This document shows positions 5,965-13,819 of a DNA stretch of 35,284 nt, piece by piece. Origin of the DNA: a virus; IMG/VR virus record IMGVR_UViG_3300037116_000046, positions 1-35,284 of that record; one strand, given 5' to 3'. Position 1 is the first letter of the stretch, and every line of letters begins with the position of its first letter. The position numbers and the translations under genes were made by a program. Below the pieces are notes generated by a model. It saw nothing but the letters and a program-made list of their open reading frames with translations, was not told where the DNA came from and searched no databases.

Positions 5965-6513
5965 ATGAGTCGTTCGCGCTACCCAAAATTAAGGGGGAAA
6001 GGTAAATGCAGAGGTTGTGGAAGCGATGTCCCTAAAGGCAGGATGACATGGTGTTCGTCCAAATGCTTTGAGGAACACGATCCCGTTACCGCAAGGTTCA
6101 GGGTTTATCAACGGGATAAGGGGGTTTGTTGTCAATGTGGATTTAACTCAGAAAAGGAGAAAAAGAGAATTCATTGGATGAGGCATTGGGGGCCAGTAAT
6201 GCCAGAACTCCACGTTTGGGAAAAAAGGTTTCATCGAAAAACGGGATTCGACAGGGTGAGATACGCGCGCGCTGTTGCTGTTCGGATTCGACATCAAAAG
6301 CGATGGCTCCAAGCCGCCGCCATGCGAGTCGCAAAATATGTTGCGATGGGATTTCCAACGATACTTCAGAGTATGTCTTGGTGGCACGCAGACCATATTG
6401 TTCCCCATTCAGAGGGCGGCACTCACGCTTTGGAAAATATGAGGACGCTTTGCATACCGTGCCACAAAGCACGGACTAAGAAATGGCACAAAGAAAGGAA
6501 AATGGCGGCATGA
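5965..6513 (+). CDS. HNH endonuclease with zinc-binding motifs
   Basis: The 182-aa protein has an N-terminal zinc ribbon (C-x2-C at 15-18, C at 30 and 34). A second Cys pair (55-58) and C-I-P-C (163-166) frame an HNH nuclease core with HADHIVPHSEGG (141-152), LENMRTLC and a terminal H-K. This is the usual beta-beta-alpha-metal layout: the second His of ADH activates water, and N158 and H167 fill the other HNH positions. The roughly 80-residue insertion between the Cys pair and the core is rich in basic residues. It could act as a homing nuclease or in recombination. No intron or intein association is visible. Confidence 0.8.
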   Translation: MSRSRYPKLRGKGKCRGCGSDVPKGRMTWCSSKCFEEHDPVTARFRVYQRDKGVCCQCGFNSEKEKKRIHWMRHWGPVMPELHVWEKRFHRKTGFDRVRYARAVAVRIRHQKRWLQAAAMRVAKYVAMGFPTILQSMSWWHADHIVPHSEGGTHALENMRTLCIPCHKARTKKWHKERKMAA

Positions 6514-6713
6514 CCACCATCGAGGTAAAATGTTGCCGGTGCCAGAATCTGATCATGCTGACCGCTGATTTTCCCAATAGAATTGACATTCTCGCGCTCA
6601 GTCGAATGCTGGTCTGCAATGGGTGTGTCGCTTCTATCCGTAGCCTCGCCAAGAAACACGGTTCCACCCGCCCTCCCGCCGAGAGAACATACCGTAAACC
6701 CTGCGCTGATTGA
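6510..6713 (+). CDS. Small zinc-ribbon protein, 67 aa
   Basis: ATG 6510 overlaps the HNH stop (ATGA), so I use it rather than the longer frame. C-C-R-C at residues 9-12 and C-N-G-C at 38-41 form a zinc ribbon, followed by a basic tail. It probably works with the neighbouring nuclease or replication proteins; no family is recognised. Confidence 0.6.
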   Translation: MTTIEVKCCRCQNLIMLTADFPNRIDILALSRMLVCNGCVASIRSLAKKHGSTRPPAERTYRKPCAD

Positions 6714-6732
6714 GGAAAGGAAAAATAAAAAT

Positions 6733-6927
6733 ATGAGCGACAATACCGAAGTGAGAGTGATGAAACGCAATGCCCACGGATGGAGCCAGATTCACCGTGG
6801 AATTGTTGTGTCTCAAAATGATTCGTTCTTGAAATTGTACAATGAGGATGATCCTTACGATGCGTCGCCACTAACAGCCGAATGGTTTGCGCGCGACTCC
6901 GAAATGATTCGGTGCGAGCCATTATGA
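6733..6927 (+). CDS. Small hypothetical protein, 64 aa
   Basis: Starts MSDNTEVRVMKRNAHGW after a purine-rich stretch (AGGAAAGGAAAAAT). It looks like a small beta-sheet domain with an acidic loop (YNEDDPYDASP). It ends in TGA overlapping the next ATG. No family is recognised. Confidence 0.55.
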   Translation: MSDNTEVRVMKRNAHGWSQIHRGIVVSQNDSFLKLYNEDDPYDASPLTAEWFARDSEMIRCEPL

Positions 6928-7172
6928 CAATCTCCGAGCCAAGAAAAGAGCCGGTGCCGCCGAGAAAACGGCCAGCGCCTAATCGTGGGGTGGCTCTTCG
7001 CAGCCGGGTAAACACTGCCGTCCTGAAACTTCAAGTCGGATGGATGATTGAAATCACAGATCCCCAAGGCAGGGTTGCGACCAATGCCCTTCGAGCCGCG
7101 CAATGCCACGGCGTGGAAATAACCACCCACAAAACCGTGGAAGGAACGTTGAAAATTTTCAGACTGTCGTAA
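6924..7172 (+). CDS. Small basic protein, 82 aa
   Basis: Overlaps the upstream stop (ATGA). A Pro/Arg-rich disordered N-terminus (EPRKEPVPPRKRPAPNR) precedes a compact domain (LQVGWMIEITDP ... TTHKTVEGTLKIFRLS). Possibly nucleic-acid binding; function unknown. Confidence 0.55.
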   Translation: MTISEPRKEPVPPRKRPAPNRGVALRSRVNTAVLKLQVGWMIEITDPQGRVATNALRAAQCHGVEITTHKTVEGTLKIFRLS

Positions 7173-7178
7173 ATAATT

Positions 7179-8174
7179 ATGAATACAAAAAAACAATGGT
7201 CGTGCCCCGATTGCGGGCACATGAACGACGAAAAACAGACCGAGTGCAAGTGTGGAACATTGAAAGGTGACGCCGCACTTTTCGACATTTCGCTGACTCC
7301 ACTCGATGAGTTGGAAAATAAGCTGGCGACAATCGGAGCGCAGGAAGTGAAGGCCGTAGCCGTCGTGCCGCCAACTCCGCTGGAGCCGGTGATCGAAACC
7401 CGGCCAGTGCCAAAGTCCGCTGAGCCAGTGGACTTGATCGCCACGAATCCACAGGAAATGCGCCACGCGCAGCACGCGCTAATCGACTGGGTTGTAGCCA
7501 AGCTGGAAGTTGTCAAAGGGGAAATTGAGTCTGCCAAAGGGGAGTCTTCTGAGTTGGCGGAAGCCTTGGCCCATGCCAAGGCCCAGAATTGGAAAACGTC
7601 AACAATTGGAAAGCATCACGATCTCGCCATCAAGCGAATCGGATTTGCGCAATCCAGGCTGGCGTATTACACAAAAATAATGACGGCGTTGCAGGCCGGG
7701 TATTACATCGTTCCGCCGATGGACATGGAACTGTTCGCCATTCGCACCGACAAAGAAAAGCCCGCACGGAGGTGCAGGCTGCTCTCATTTCCGGGACAAG
7801 GAAATTTTGAGATGGAATGCCAAACTCTGCCGATGGGGGTTGGTGATTATAAAAACCCACACCCAAAAGTTGAGGCGGTGGGGGAAACGCTTACGGATGA
7901 CAAAGGCAATAGAAAACGATCATACGCCGCAACGGACTGGGACGCCATAGACTTTCCTGTCAACATGATTAAGCCAAAGATCATGGAAGCAACCGACCGG
8001 GCGATGGCGCTTAAGGTGTTCGACGAGATGGGGGTTCTTCCACAGGATTACCGGCGAAATCCAGACCCGGTGATTTTGGGCCGAATCTATCAACCCAAAA
8101 AGAATTCATCGTACCTGAATCCGGTCGCCATCACGTTTATGATCGCGTGGCACCTCAACACCAAAGACCTGTGA
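7179..8174 (+). CDS. Hypothetical protein with N-terminal zinc knuckle, 331 aa
   Basis: Residues 7-26 (WSCPDCGHMNDEKQ, then ECKCG) resemble a RanBP2-type zinc finger except that the last pair is C-x-C rather than C-x2-C. A Pro-rich linker leads to a long helical middle (about residues 95-170) and a C-terminal domain with aromatic and Pro residues, including RRCRLLSFPGQGNF and a terminal AITFMIAWHL. No enzymatic motif is recognised. Last gene of the rightward early block, ending in a convergent gap. Confidence 0.55.
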   Translation: MNTKKQWSCPDCGHMNDEKQTECKCGTLKGDAALFDISLTPLDELENKLATIGAQEVKAVAVVPPTPLEPVIETRPVPKSAEPVDLIATNPQEMRHAQHALIDWVVAKLEVVKGEIESAKGESSELAEALAHAKAQNWKTSTIGKHHDLAIKRIGFAQSRLAYYTKIMTALQAGYYIVPPMDMELFAIRTDKEKPARRCRLLSFPGQGNFEMECQTLPMGVGDYKNPHPKVEAVGETLTDDKGNRKRSYAATDWDAIDFPVNMIKPKIMEATDRAMALKVFDEMGVLPQDYRRNPDPVILGRIYQPKKNSSYLNPVAITFMIAWHLNTKDL

Positions 8175-8226
8175 ACGCAAACACAAAACATGACTTGCAG
8201 GAGTTTTTGTTAGTGGCATAGTTTCT

Positions 8227-8298
8227 CCGTTCGGAAAAACGGCTGTTCCTTCAGACCTCCCGGCATTGGCTGTGATTTTATCACTCGACTCTGCCGGG
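8227..8298. terminator. Convergent gap with hairpins, possible bidirectional terminator
   Basis: The 173-base gap between convergent genes holds two inverted repeats: CCGTT/AACGG (8227-8242, 6-base loop) and CCCGGCA/TGCCGGG (8259-8298, long loop). Neither has a strong T-tract, so termination is inferred mostly from position. No gene is seen in the gap. Confidence 0.35.
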
Positions 8299-8347
8299 CT
8301 GTTGGTTCCAACTCAGCCACGAAAGCTGCAGCGAGTACGGGCGTTAT

Positions 8348-8647
8348 TTAAGCCGTGATTGGAGGAGCCTTCGCAGCCTGCACAGCCGCACCGTGAGCCT
8401 CGAATGCCCCTTTGGTGAATAGAGAGCAGCTATCAGACAATAGTTTTGCCCCGGTGTACACACCGGCCATGTACTGAGCCCACATGACTGTCCGAGCGTC
8501 CGCATCGGAGTACTCTTCAGGAAAATTTGCCTGTGCTTGAGCCTCGAAGGAAACCCTCACAAGTTCGCTCAAGGATTGTTGCGCTGGCGCGGCTGTTCCG
8601 ATTTCGGTCGGTGCTCCTGATATTGATTTGCGTTTGATTCTGCTCAT
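8348..8647 (-). CDS. Hypothetical protein, 99 aa
   Basis: ATG 8647 overlaps the GroES-like gene stop (ATGA). The N-terminus is basic (MSRIKRKSISG), followed by a helical domain with many Ala and acidic residues (EEYSDADARTVMWAQYMAGV, then CSLFTKGAFEAHGAAVQAA). The C-terminal half could be a soluble helical bundle. No family is recognised. It is translationally coupled to the co-chaperonin. Confidence 0.55.
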   Translation of the reverse strand: MSRIKRKSISGAPTEIGTAAPAQQSLSELVRVSFEAQAQANFPEEYSDADARTVMWAQYMAGVYTGAKLLSDSCSLFTKGAFEAHGAAVQAAKAPPITA

Positions 8648-9096
8648 AATGTTTGTGGATTCCACGTTAATTCCAAGAAGCGACTGTCAACAATGCAACG
8701 GCCAGCGCCTCCCTGGTCGTCCAAATACTTCGGAGAATGCCATGATGCTTTACCTGGGTCCTGGGCTTGCACCCAATGGCGCGAAACGACGCATTCCCCC
8801 GGTTCAACTTGGGGAGCAATCCACCGACGTTTCTTGCGCTCCTTCACCCACTCGCCCAGACCCACAGCCAAAACCTTATACATCACGCTGCCATGCTGGT
8901 AAGTGTCCGGCAGAACGAATCGGCCAGACGCGGTGATATTCTCCTCAATGCGCAAGAGCAAAACCCGACATCCAAGAAGCCTGCCTTTGAACGGCGGGTA
9001 TTGGGTAGGAGCGCGGTCGAGGTGCGGCATGTGCGCCTCTCGGTCGAAACCGGGAGCGATATGCCGAAGCTCTGGAAATGGGGTTACGGCGTCCAT
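8644..9096 (-). CDS. GroES-like co-chaperonin (Cpn10)
   Basis: Residues about 38-142 of 150 follow the GroES pattern: GRLLGCRVLLLRIEEN, a flexible loop equivalent (ITASGRFVLP), then VMYKVLAVGLGEW, a PQVEPGECVVSRHW core and a closing segment CIVDSRFLEL. The 37-residue N-terminal extension is unusual for GroES (about 95 aa). By analogy with T4 gp31 and other phage co-chaperonins it may bind host GroEL to help fold a phage protein, often the capsid. It overlaps the regulator gene upstream by 13 bases and is coupled to the next gene, so the three form one short leftward operon. Confidence 0.7.
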   Translation of the reverse strand: MDAVTPFPELRHIAPGFDREAHMPHLDRAPTQYPPFKGRLLGCRVLLLRIEENITASGRFVLPDTYQHGSVMYKVLAVGLGEWVKERKKRRWIAPQVEPGECVVSRHWVQAQDPGKASWHSPKYLDDQGGAGRCIVDSRFLELTWNPQTL

Positions 9097-9269
9097 CTTC
9101 TAAAAATTCCTTGCAGAACGTGAGGTTCTATTTTTTCAGCGTCATCCAGCCCTCTGCAAAGGCAAGCATTGATCAGTTTCTCCAATGAAATTCCACGAGC
9201 TGCGGCCAGCTTTTTAGCCCGCTTGTGCTGGTCGTCGTAAATGTGAACAACCTTTGTCGGTCTTGCCAT
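9084..9269 (-). CDS. Ribbon-helix-helix-type regulator, 61 aa
   Basis: From ATG 9269 the protein begins MARPTKVVHIYDDQHKRAKK, then LAAARGISLEKLINACLCRG. A short basic beta strand followed by two helices is the RHH DNA-binding fold, used by repressors such as Arc and CopG. The C-terminal about 20 residues are extra. It is first in the leftward operon with the GroES-like gene, and its -10 box sits 7 bases before the ATG, predicting a leaderless mRNA, as known for lambda cI from PRM. It is likely to regulate this divergent promoter. Confidence 0.65.
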   Translation of the reverse strand: MARPTKVVHIYDDQHKRAKKLAAARGISLEKLINACLCRGLDDAEKIEPHVLQGIFRRWTP

Positions 9270-9276
9270 TCGCGTA

Positions 9277-9305
9277 ACAATAGACAAAGTGAAAAAGAAT
9301 GTCAA
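9277..9305 (-). promoter_or_regulatory. Sigma-70-type promoter for the regulator operon
   Basis: TTGACA (9300-9305), a 17-base spacer and TATTGT (9277-9282), then 7 bases to the ATG. This is the clearest promoter in the window and predicts transcription starting at or within a base or two of the start codon. Confidence 0.75.
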
Positions 9306-9312
9306 CTTTTTC

Positions 9313-9340
9313 TTGCAATCCGATTCAGGCTCGGTATTGT
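9313..9340 (+). promoter_or_regulatory. Promoter for the rightward glycan cassette
   Basis: TTGCAA (9313-9318), a 16-base spacer and TATTGT (9335-9340). Seven bases (CGGGGGA) then lead to ATG 9348. The -10 hexamer and distance are identical to the divergent promoter. The GGGGGA could serve as a Shine-Dalgarno only if transcription started upstream. Confidence 0.6.
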
Positions 9341-9347
9341 CGGGGGA

Positions 9348-9563
9348 ATGGACGCAGCAACTTTGGATCTTGAACTCGGAACTCTGGTGCGCCGGGCCAT
9401 CAACAGCGGGCTTGAGCCGGTGATTGTCAGTGGACTCCTTGTCCAAAATATGTTTGAGGTCGCCAATCACATCCGAATTCGTAGCGAGCAGATGGTTATC
9501 CGGGAAGCTCTTGGGACTGCTAATCCGAAGGGCAATTCTAAACCAGGACTGCAAGGAAATTGA
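9348..9563 (+). CDS. Small hypothetical protein, 71 aa
   Basis: Starts MDAATLDLELGTLVRRAIN and is mostly helical (PVIVSGLLVQNMFEVANHIRI), with a Gly/Asn/Lys-rich tail. The start is fixed by the promoter geometry above; longer frames would extend into the promoter. It could be the partner of the divergent RHH regulator, but no family is recognised. Confidence 0.55.
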   Translation: MDAATLDLELGTLVRRAINSGLEPVIVSGLLVQNMFEVANHIRIRSEQMVIREALGTANPKGNSKPGLQGN

Positions 9564-9565
9564 GT

Positions 9566-10249
9566 ATGCCGCAATATAGGTTGAAATCAAGAAATAGACC
9601 TTTGCCTGGAGGTGTACCATTTTTGGACCCACGCACCCGGTACGAAGCCAAGCCTCACACCAGCTTCGATCAGACCTGCCGGGAGGTTCTGTCGTCACGT
9701 CAAGGCAATCCATCGTTCTGCAAACGATACAATCTATCTACGGACATCAACGTGATCGAACTCGAAGTCGATACCTACCTTGCAAAAGTGGCGCACGATC
9801 ACAATTGGACTGACTACTTCATCACCGCCGACGCGAACATCGCTCCGCCCATTCCGTCAGACCCCGGCATAAAAAAAAATATGGGCGTGCGTGCCGCTCT
9901 TGTGGGCATTAAGACCCTGGCTGAAATGGTGGGGTCAGAGGGGCCGGTGGAAAAGCCTTCGGCGGAAAACCGGGCTGCAATATGCGTCGTTTGTCCGAAG
10001 CACGAAAAAGGAACTTGGGAAAGCCTGTTCACAATCCCCGCCGCAAGAGCCGCTAGAAAGATCATCGGCATTGTCCACGGGGCCAGCCTCACGACTTCCA
10101 ACGACGAAAATTTGCGCGTGTGTGGCGCCTGCGGTTGCCCGTGCCTTGCCAAAGTGTGGGCGAGGATTGAGCATATCCAAAAGCACATGGACGATGAAAC
10201 CAAAGCTGCGTTGGCTCCCGGTTGCTGGATCGTCGCTGAATCCAAATGA
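9566..10249 (+). CDS. Hypothetical metal-binding protein, 227 aa
   Basis: ATG 9566 follows an AAGGAA Shine-Dalgarno; a TTG at 9560 overlapping the previous stop is the alternative. The C-terminal half has C140-V-V-C143-P-K-H and a dense cluster C186-G-A-C189-G-C191-P-C193, which looks like zinc- or iron-sulphur-binding cysteines. The N-terminal half includes an RYNLSTDINVIELEVD segment. It leads directly into the glycosyltransferase genes through an ATGA overlap and may act with them. Family not recognised. Confidence 0.6.
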   Translation: MPQYRLKSRNRPLPGGVPFLDPRTRYEAKPHTSFDQTCREVLSSRQGNPSFCKRYNLSTDINVIELEVDTYLAKVAHDHNWTDYFITADANIAPPIPSDPGIKKNMGVRAALVGIKTLAEMVGSEGPVEKPSAENRAAICVVCPKHEKGTWESLFTIPAARAARKIIGIVHGASLTTSNDENLRVCGACGCPCLAKVWARIEHIQKHMDDETKAALAPGCWIVAESK

Positions 10250-11007
10250 GATCATGCTGGTTAATGAGCCCACAACCGGAGAACGTCCTGCGTGTGGTGG
10301 TCGCCTACATCTGCGTCACGGATGGAAACTTAACCGATGCGTACTCGCCTCGTTTTGTTAGGACGTACCAAGAGAACCCATCGGGCTATCCACACGATTT
10401 GTACATAATTTGCAATGGAGGCCCACTTCCGCCACGTAAAAAATCCTTCTTCGATGCACTGGATTGTGAGTTTTTCGAGAGGCCGAATGATGAAGGAAAG
10501 GACTTGAGCGGGTACCAGGATTTGGCTGAACGTCTCGTGATTAAAAACGAGGCTGACTTTCTCGTCTGCTTTGGCGAGTCAATCTATTTTCATCGGACTG
10601 GCTGGCTTGAACGTCTCGTGGCCGCACGACTGGCGCACGGTCCGGGCATGTATGGGTGCTTCTCAAGCCACATGGTCAGGGCGCATCTGAACACGACGGG
10701 GTTTGGGATTGATCCAAAGCTGATCACCAAATATCCGAAGGTCAGGACGAATGCTGAACGATACAATTGTGAGCACGGCCAGAATTGCATGTGGAAACGG
10801 CTTGTGGCCGGAAAAAATACGGCGGCGCTGGTGACGTTCCAAGGCGTGTACTTTCAAGGCGAATGGCGACGAGGGGACGGAATAATGCACCGAGATAAAC
10901 AAGAGAATTGCTTGGCCTGGTGCAATCATACCAGTAAATTTGAACAAGGCGACCCGCCAACGCGTCAGCTTTGGAGCAGTCAGAGCGATAGCCCATACAG
11001 GATATGA
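10246..11007 (+). CDS. Glycosyltransferase-like protein (GT-A type), 253 aa
   Basis: The start overlaps the upstream stop (ATGA); ATG 10264 is an alternative. The N-terminal strand-rich part (VVVAYICVTDGN, HDLYIICNGG) is typical of the nucleotide-sugar-binding domain. It is followed by DFLVCFGESIYFHRTGWLERL, where an Asp/Glu pair may play the DxD role, and a C-terminal section with GYFSS-like and FQGEWRRGDG motifs. It is the first of four neighbouring glycosyltransferase-like genes. Donor and acceptor cannot be predicted. Confidence 0.55.
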   Translation: MRSCWLMSPQPENVLRVVVAYICVTDGNLTDAYSPRFVRTYQENPSGYPHDLYIICNGGPLPPRKKSFFDALDCEFFERPNDEGKDLSGYQDLAERLVIKNEADFLVCFGESIYFHRTGWLERLVAARLAHGPGMYGCFSSHMVRAHLNTTGFGIDPKLITKYPKVRTNAERYNCEHGQNCMWKRLVAGKNTAALVTFQGVYFQGEWRRGDGIMHRDKQENCLAWCNHTSKFEQGDPPTRQLWSSQSDSPYRI

Positions 11008-11720
11008 GCCTCGAAGTTGCACCGCCCAAGATTGCTGTCTGGTACCACTGCCGTTTGGTTGGCGGAAAGAATGTGGACAGCGGCGCGTCAATTGACCCAG
11101 CCTGGGGTCTTGCTCTGTTTAATGAGCAAATAACAACTTTGGGCCAAAGCGGCTTGCTGAGATCGGCCAGAGAAACTTTTATTTGCGTGAATGGAGACGC
11201 CGAATTGGCTTGGAACTATGACAGGCTTTTGCCCCGCTACTTCAAGGGAGTGGTTAACCTTGTTGACAACGGCAAGGATGCGAAGAGTCTTCTGTCCACA
11301 GTGTCAAAACTTCAAAACTGGTTGCCAGGCCATGAAGACTGGCTGATCCTGTTTTTCCATTCCAAGGGAGCCACTCACCCCAACGATCCGTTCATGGACA
11401 GGTGGCGCGGGTGTATGACCACCAATCTGATCGCCCACTGGCGGCAATGTGTCATGGACTTGAACAGCGGCAATTACGACGCGGTTGGAGTCCACTGGAC
11501 GCACAACTCACCACAAGACCAGAACGCGCGCGACTGGGGTGCCAACTCTTACTTTGCTGGCTGTTTTTGGTGGGCGACAGCGCATTATCTTCTGACGCTG
11601 CCGAAAGTGCCGGAGAAGCCGCACAACAGACATCAATGGTTCAAGCCGGAATTGCTGCTTGGCTGCGGAAAGCCGAGGATTCTGGATTACCACGAAGGGA
11701 GCGTTATGGTTCATGTATGA
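11004..11720 (+). CDS. Glycosyltransferase-like protein, 238 aa
   Basis: Carries the motif LFFHSKGATHP (about residues 116-126) and, later, YDAVGVHW (159-165) and YFAGCFWWATAHYLLTLP (183-200). H-S/T-K-G followed by an F-x-G-x-F-W-W block is characteristic of a group of capsular/rhamnan-type glycosyltransferase-related proteins. It is coupled by ATGA to genes on both sides, so it is co-translated with the other sugar genes. Substrate unknown. Confidence 0.6.
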   Translation: MSLEVAPPKIAVWYHCRLVGGKNVDSGASIDPAWGLALFNEQITTLGQSGLLRSARETFICVNGDAELAWNYDRLLPRYFKGVVNLVDNGKDAKSLLSTVSKLQNWLPGHEDWLILFFHSKGATHPNDPFMDRWRGCMTTNLIAHWRQCVMDLNSGNYDAVGVHWTHNSPQDQNARDWGANSYFAGCFWWATAHYLLTLPKVPEKPHNRHQWFKPELLLGCGKPRILDYHEGSVMVHV

Positions 11721-12073
11721 AAGCGATATTAAAACCACTCAAAAGAAGATACTACGGCACCATTGTTGAAATAGTTGACGGTCCTTATGCTGGTCACGAA
11801 ATAACAGTGTGGATTTCAGTTGGTGATTGCGACCTACAACCCAGCAAGAGGGAGCTTGATTTTGCTGGTATAACTCAGGATCAATGGAACACCAATCCTC
11901 AAGTCGGAACTTGGCCGATGGAGACGCCAGATTATTGTGACGGAAAACCCGGTCAGGCGTTAATGGCGCGAGATCAATTAGGCATTTGCGACACTCATTT
12001 TGAGGGCAGAATTGCTTACGAAGCGGCCCTTGGACTGATTGAAGTGTTGAAAGGAATAAAGTCAGAACCATGA
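11717..12073 (+). CDS. Hypothetical protein, 118 aa
   Basis: Short gene between two glycosyltransferase-like genes, ATGA-linked to both. The N-terminus is basic and beta-rich (RYYGTIVEIVDGPYAGHEITVW), with a KOW-like turn. The rest is acidic and aromatic with QWNTNPQVGTWPMETP. No family is recognised; it may be an accessory factor. Confidence 0.55.
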   Translation: MKAILKPLKRRYYGTIVEIVDGPYAGHEITVWISVGDCDLQPSKRELDFAGITQDQWNTNPQVGTWPMETPDYCDGKPGQALMARDQLGICDTHFEGRIAYEAALGLIEVLKGIKSEP

Positions 12074-13032
12074 ACACCGTCCTATTCGTAAATCACAGTC
12101 AAGAAAACTGCGGGGTTCACAGCTACGGCAAGCGCGTCGCGCAAATCTTCAAAGGGTCGAGAAAATGGAATGTGGTTTATGCGGAACCGGGAAGCCCCTC
12201 CGTTTTAGCAATGTTGGTGATGGCTCTCAAGCCAGCGTTTGTCATTTACAATTATCTAGCTCAGACAATGGCGTGGTTGGATCATCCGACAATTAGGCTG
12301 TTGAGAAATGAAGGTGTCAAACAAGGTTTGATCGTTCACAACATCGGACAAGCGGAGATTTTTGATTTTTACCTGCATCAGAATCCTGGCCATCCGCAGG
12401 ACGCGACGAACTTCCCGTTGTTCAGGCCGCTGTTTGATTATAAGAAAAAATGGGGCAGTCCAGATACTCCAGATGCGTACAAGGTGCCCGAAAAACAACC
12501 GCCTCTCTGTATTGGCACATTCGGATTCGCTCTCCCGGAGAAAAACTACCCTGAAATTTGCAGGCTGGTGAACGATCAATTTGACGAGGCGGAAATCAGG
12601 ATGCACCTGACGGCGGCGCACTTCAGGCCCGATCAGGGGTGGCTGGAACAAATCAAGGCCGATTGCGACAAGGCTATTACCAAGCCCGGCATGAGGCTCT
12701 ACATCACAACCGACTTCCGAGACGATGAGGCGATTTTGGACTTTCTGGACGGGAACGATTTAAACGTGTTCCTGTACCAATATTTCCCGCATTACAACGG
12801 ACTGAGTTCTGTGATTGATTACGCGCTGTCGGTTCGGAAACCAATTGCGGTTTGCAAGAGTGGGTTGTTCTCGCACATCAACAACGCGGTGCCGTCGATT
12901 TGCGTTGAGGACAGGCCGTTGCCGGAAATAATGCAGGGCGGATTCGAGCCGGTGAGAGGGTTTGCTGAGGAATGGAGCCATCCGAATTTCATCCGGCATC
13001 TGGAAGGAGTGTTGGATTCGTTGACAACGTGA
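12070..13032 (+). CDS. GT-B type glycosyltransferase, 320 aa
   Basis: Two Rossmann-like halves are visible. The N-terminal one (TVLFVNHSQENCGVHSYGKR, residues 3-22) has the acceptor-side G-V-H-S-Y pattern of GT4-type enzymes. The C-terminal one starts near residue 148 (IGTFGFALPEKNYPEI), with a donor-binding block NVFLYQYFPHYNGLSSVID near 232-250 and the expected A-L-S-x-x-K-P-I-A. Length is at the short end for GT4. It likely transfers a sugar from a nucleotide donor to a host surface glycan or a phage component. ATGA-coupled upstream; the next gene is the interrupted HNH gene. Confidence 0.7.
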   Translation: MNTVLFVNHSQENCGVHSYGKRVAQIFKGSRKWNVVYAEPGSPSVLAMLVMALKPAFVIYNYLAQTMAWLDHPTIRLLRNEGVKQGLIVHNIGQAEIFDFYLHQNPGHPQDATNFPLFRPLFDYKKKWGSPDTPDAYKVPEKQPPLCIGTFGFALPEKNYPEICRLVNDQFDEAEIRMHLTAAHFRPDQGWLEQIKADCDKAITKPGMRLYITTDFRDDEAILDFLDGNDLNVFLYQYFPHYNGLSSVIDYALSVRKPIAVCKSGLFSHINNAVPSICVEDRPLPEIMQGGFEPVRGFAEEWSHPNFIRHLEGVLDSLTT

Positions 13033-13134
13033 GTACGGTGTCGGATGCACTCACGGTGTCGAAATTCGAAATGTGATGATTACAAGTATTACGGAGCGCG
13101 TGGAATCACTGTCTGCGAAAGGTGGTTCAATTTT

Positions 13135-13156
13135 GGGTAGTGGGCTACTTTGAAAA
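13135..13156 (+). repeat. Left terminal inverted repeat
   Basis: GGGTAGTGGG then C, then TACTTTGAAAA. It pairs with the right TIR with one mismatch, and the start codon of the methyltransferase begins at its last base. Confidence 0.85.
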
Positions 13157-13689
13157 TGAAATTTGAGCGAAAATGGGCTATGCCAAGTCGAGACACATTC
13201 TCCATTAATCCGATTGGAGAATTTGTTAAGCGTTACATGACAAACAGCAGGGTAAGCGTTGATCCTTTCGCCCGAAACTGCAATTGGGCACGGTTTACCA
13301 ACGACCTGAACGCTGAAACATTGGCGCAAAGCCACTTAGACGCAGAAATATTTCTGCGCGATTTAAAGTTTGCGGACGGGCAAGGGATTGTTGACCTTTT
13401 ACTTTTCGACCCTCCTTATTCACCGCGTCAAATCAGCGAATGCTACAAATCCGTTGGGCAGGAAGTAGGAATTAAAGGAACCCAAAATGCCGCGCTCTAT
13501 AAACGTTGCCGCGATGCGGCAATTCCGATCCTGGCTGAGAATGCGGTTGTCCTAACTTTTGGATGGAACAGCACCGGGATGGGTAAAAAACGTGGGTTTG
13601 AAATTATCGAAATTCTTCTTGTTTGTCACGGTGCCGGGCACAACGACACGATTTGTTTAGCCGAGAGAAAGTGTGCCACTTTGCCATGA
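13156..13689 (+). CDS. Lone N6-adenine-type DNA methyltransferase, 177 aa
   Basis: Residues 85-88 are DPPY, the catalytic motif IV of amino-methyltransferases, in the context LLLFDPPYSPRQI. A likely SAM-binding motif I lies at 36-41 (DPFARN), followed by TNDLN. The C-terminal part has VVLTFGWNSTGMG. The protein is small (about 177 aa) and lacks a separate target recognition domain, so its sequence specificity cannot be seen. It has no restriction partner. It starts inside the left TIR and is the sole gene of the element; a TTG 6 bases earlier is an alternative start. Function could be protecting the element or altering gene expression; the site it modifies is unknown. Confidence 0.75.
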   Translation: MKFERKWAMPSRDTFSINPIGEFVKRYMTNSRVSVDPFARNCNWARFTNDLNAETLAQSHLDAEIFLRDLKFADGQGIVDLLLFDPPYSPRQISECYKSVGQEVGIKGTQNAALYKRCRDAAIPILAENAVVLTFGWNSTGMGKKRGFEIIEILLVCHGAGHNDTICLAERKCATLP

Positions 13690-13731
13690 ACGGACTTAGC
13701 CGCGCAATCCCTCCGTTCGGTAGTGGGCTAA
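13688..13731 (+). other. Structured non-coding segment after the methyltransferase, with internal TIR copy
   Basis: GAACGGA (13688-13694) pairs with TCCGTTC (13712-13718), and TTAGCC (13696-13701) pairs with GGCTAA (13726-13731), giving a pseudoknot-like arrangement. The segment GGTAGTGGGCTA at 13719-13730 repeats 12 bases of the TIR. It could be a protein-binding subterminal repeat or an RNA structure. Confidence 0.5.
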
Positions 13732-13819
13732 TGCCAGCGCGTTGCTGTCGGCTGGTCTGTGTTTGCGTTTTTGCATGGTTCCAGTTTCACGCGGTCAAAT
13801 CTTTTTTTTTGCCAATGAT

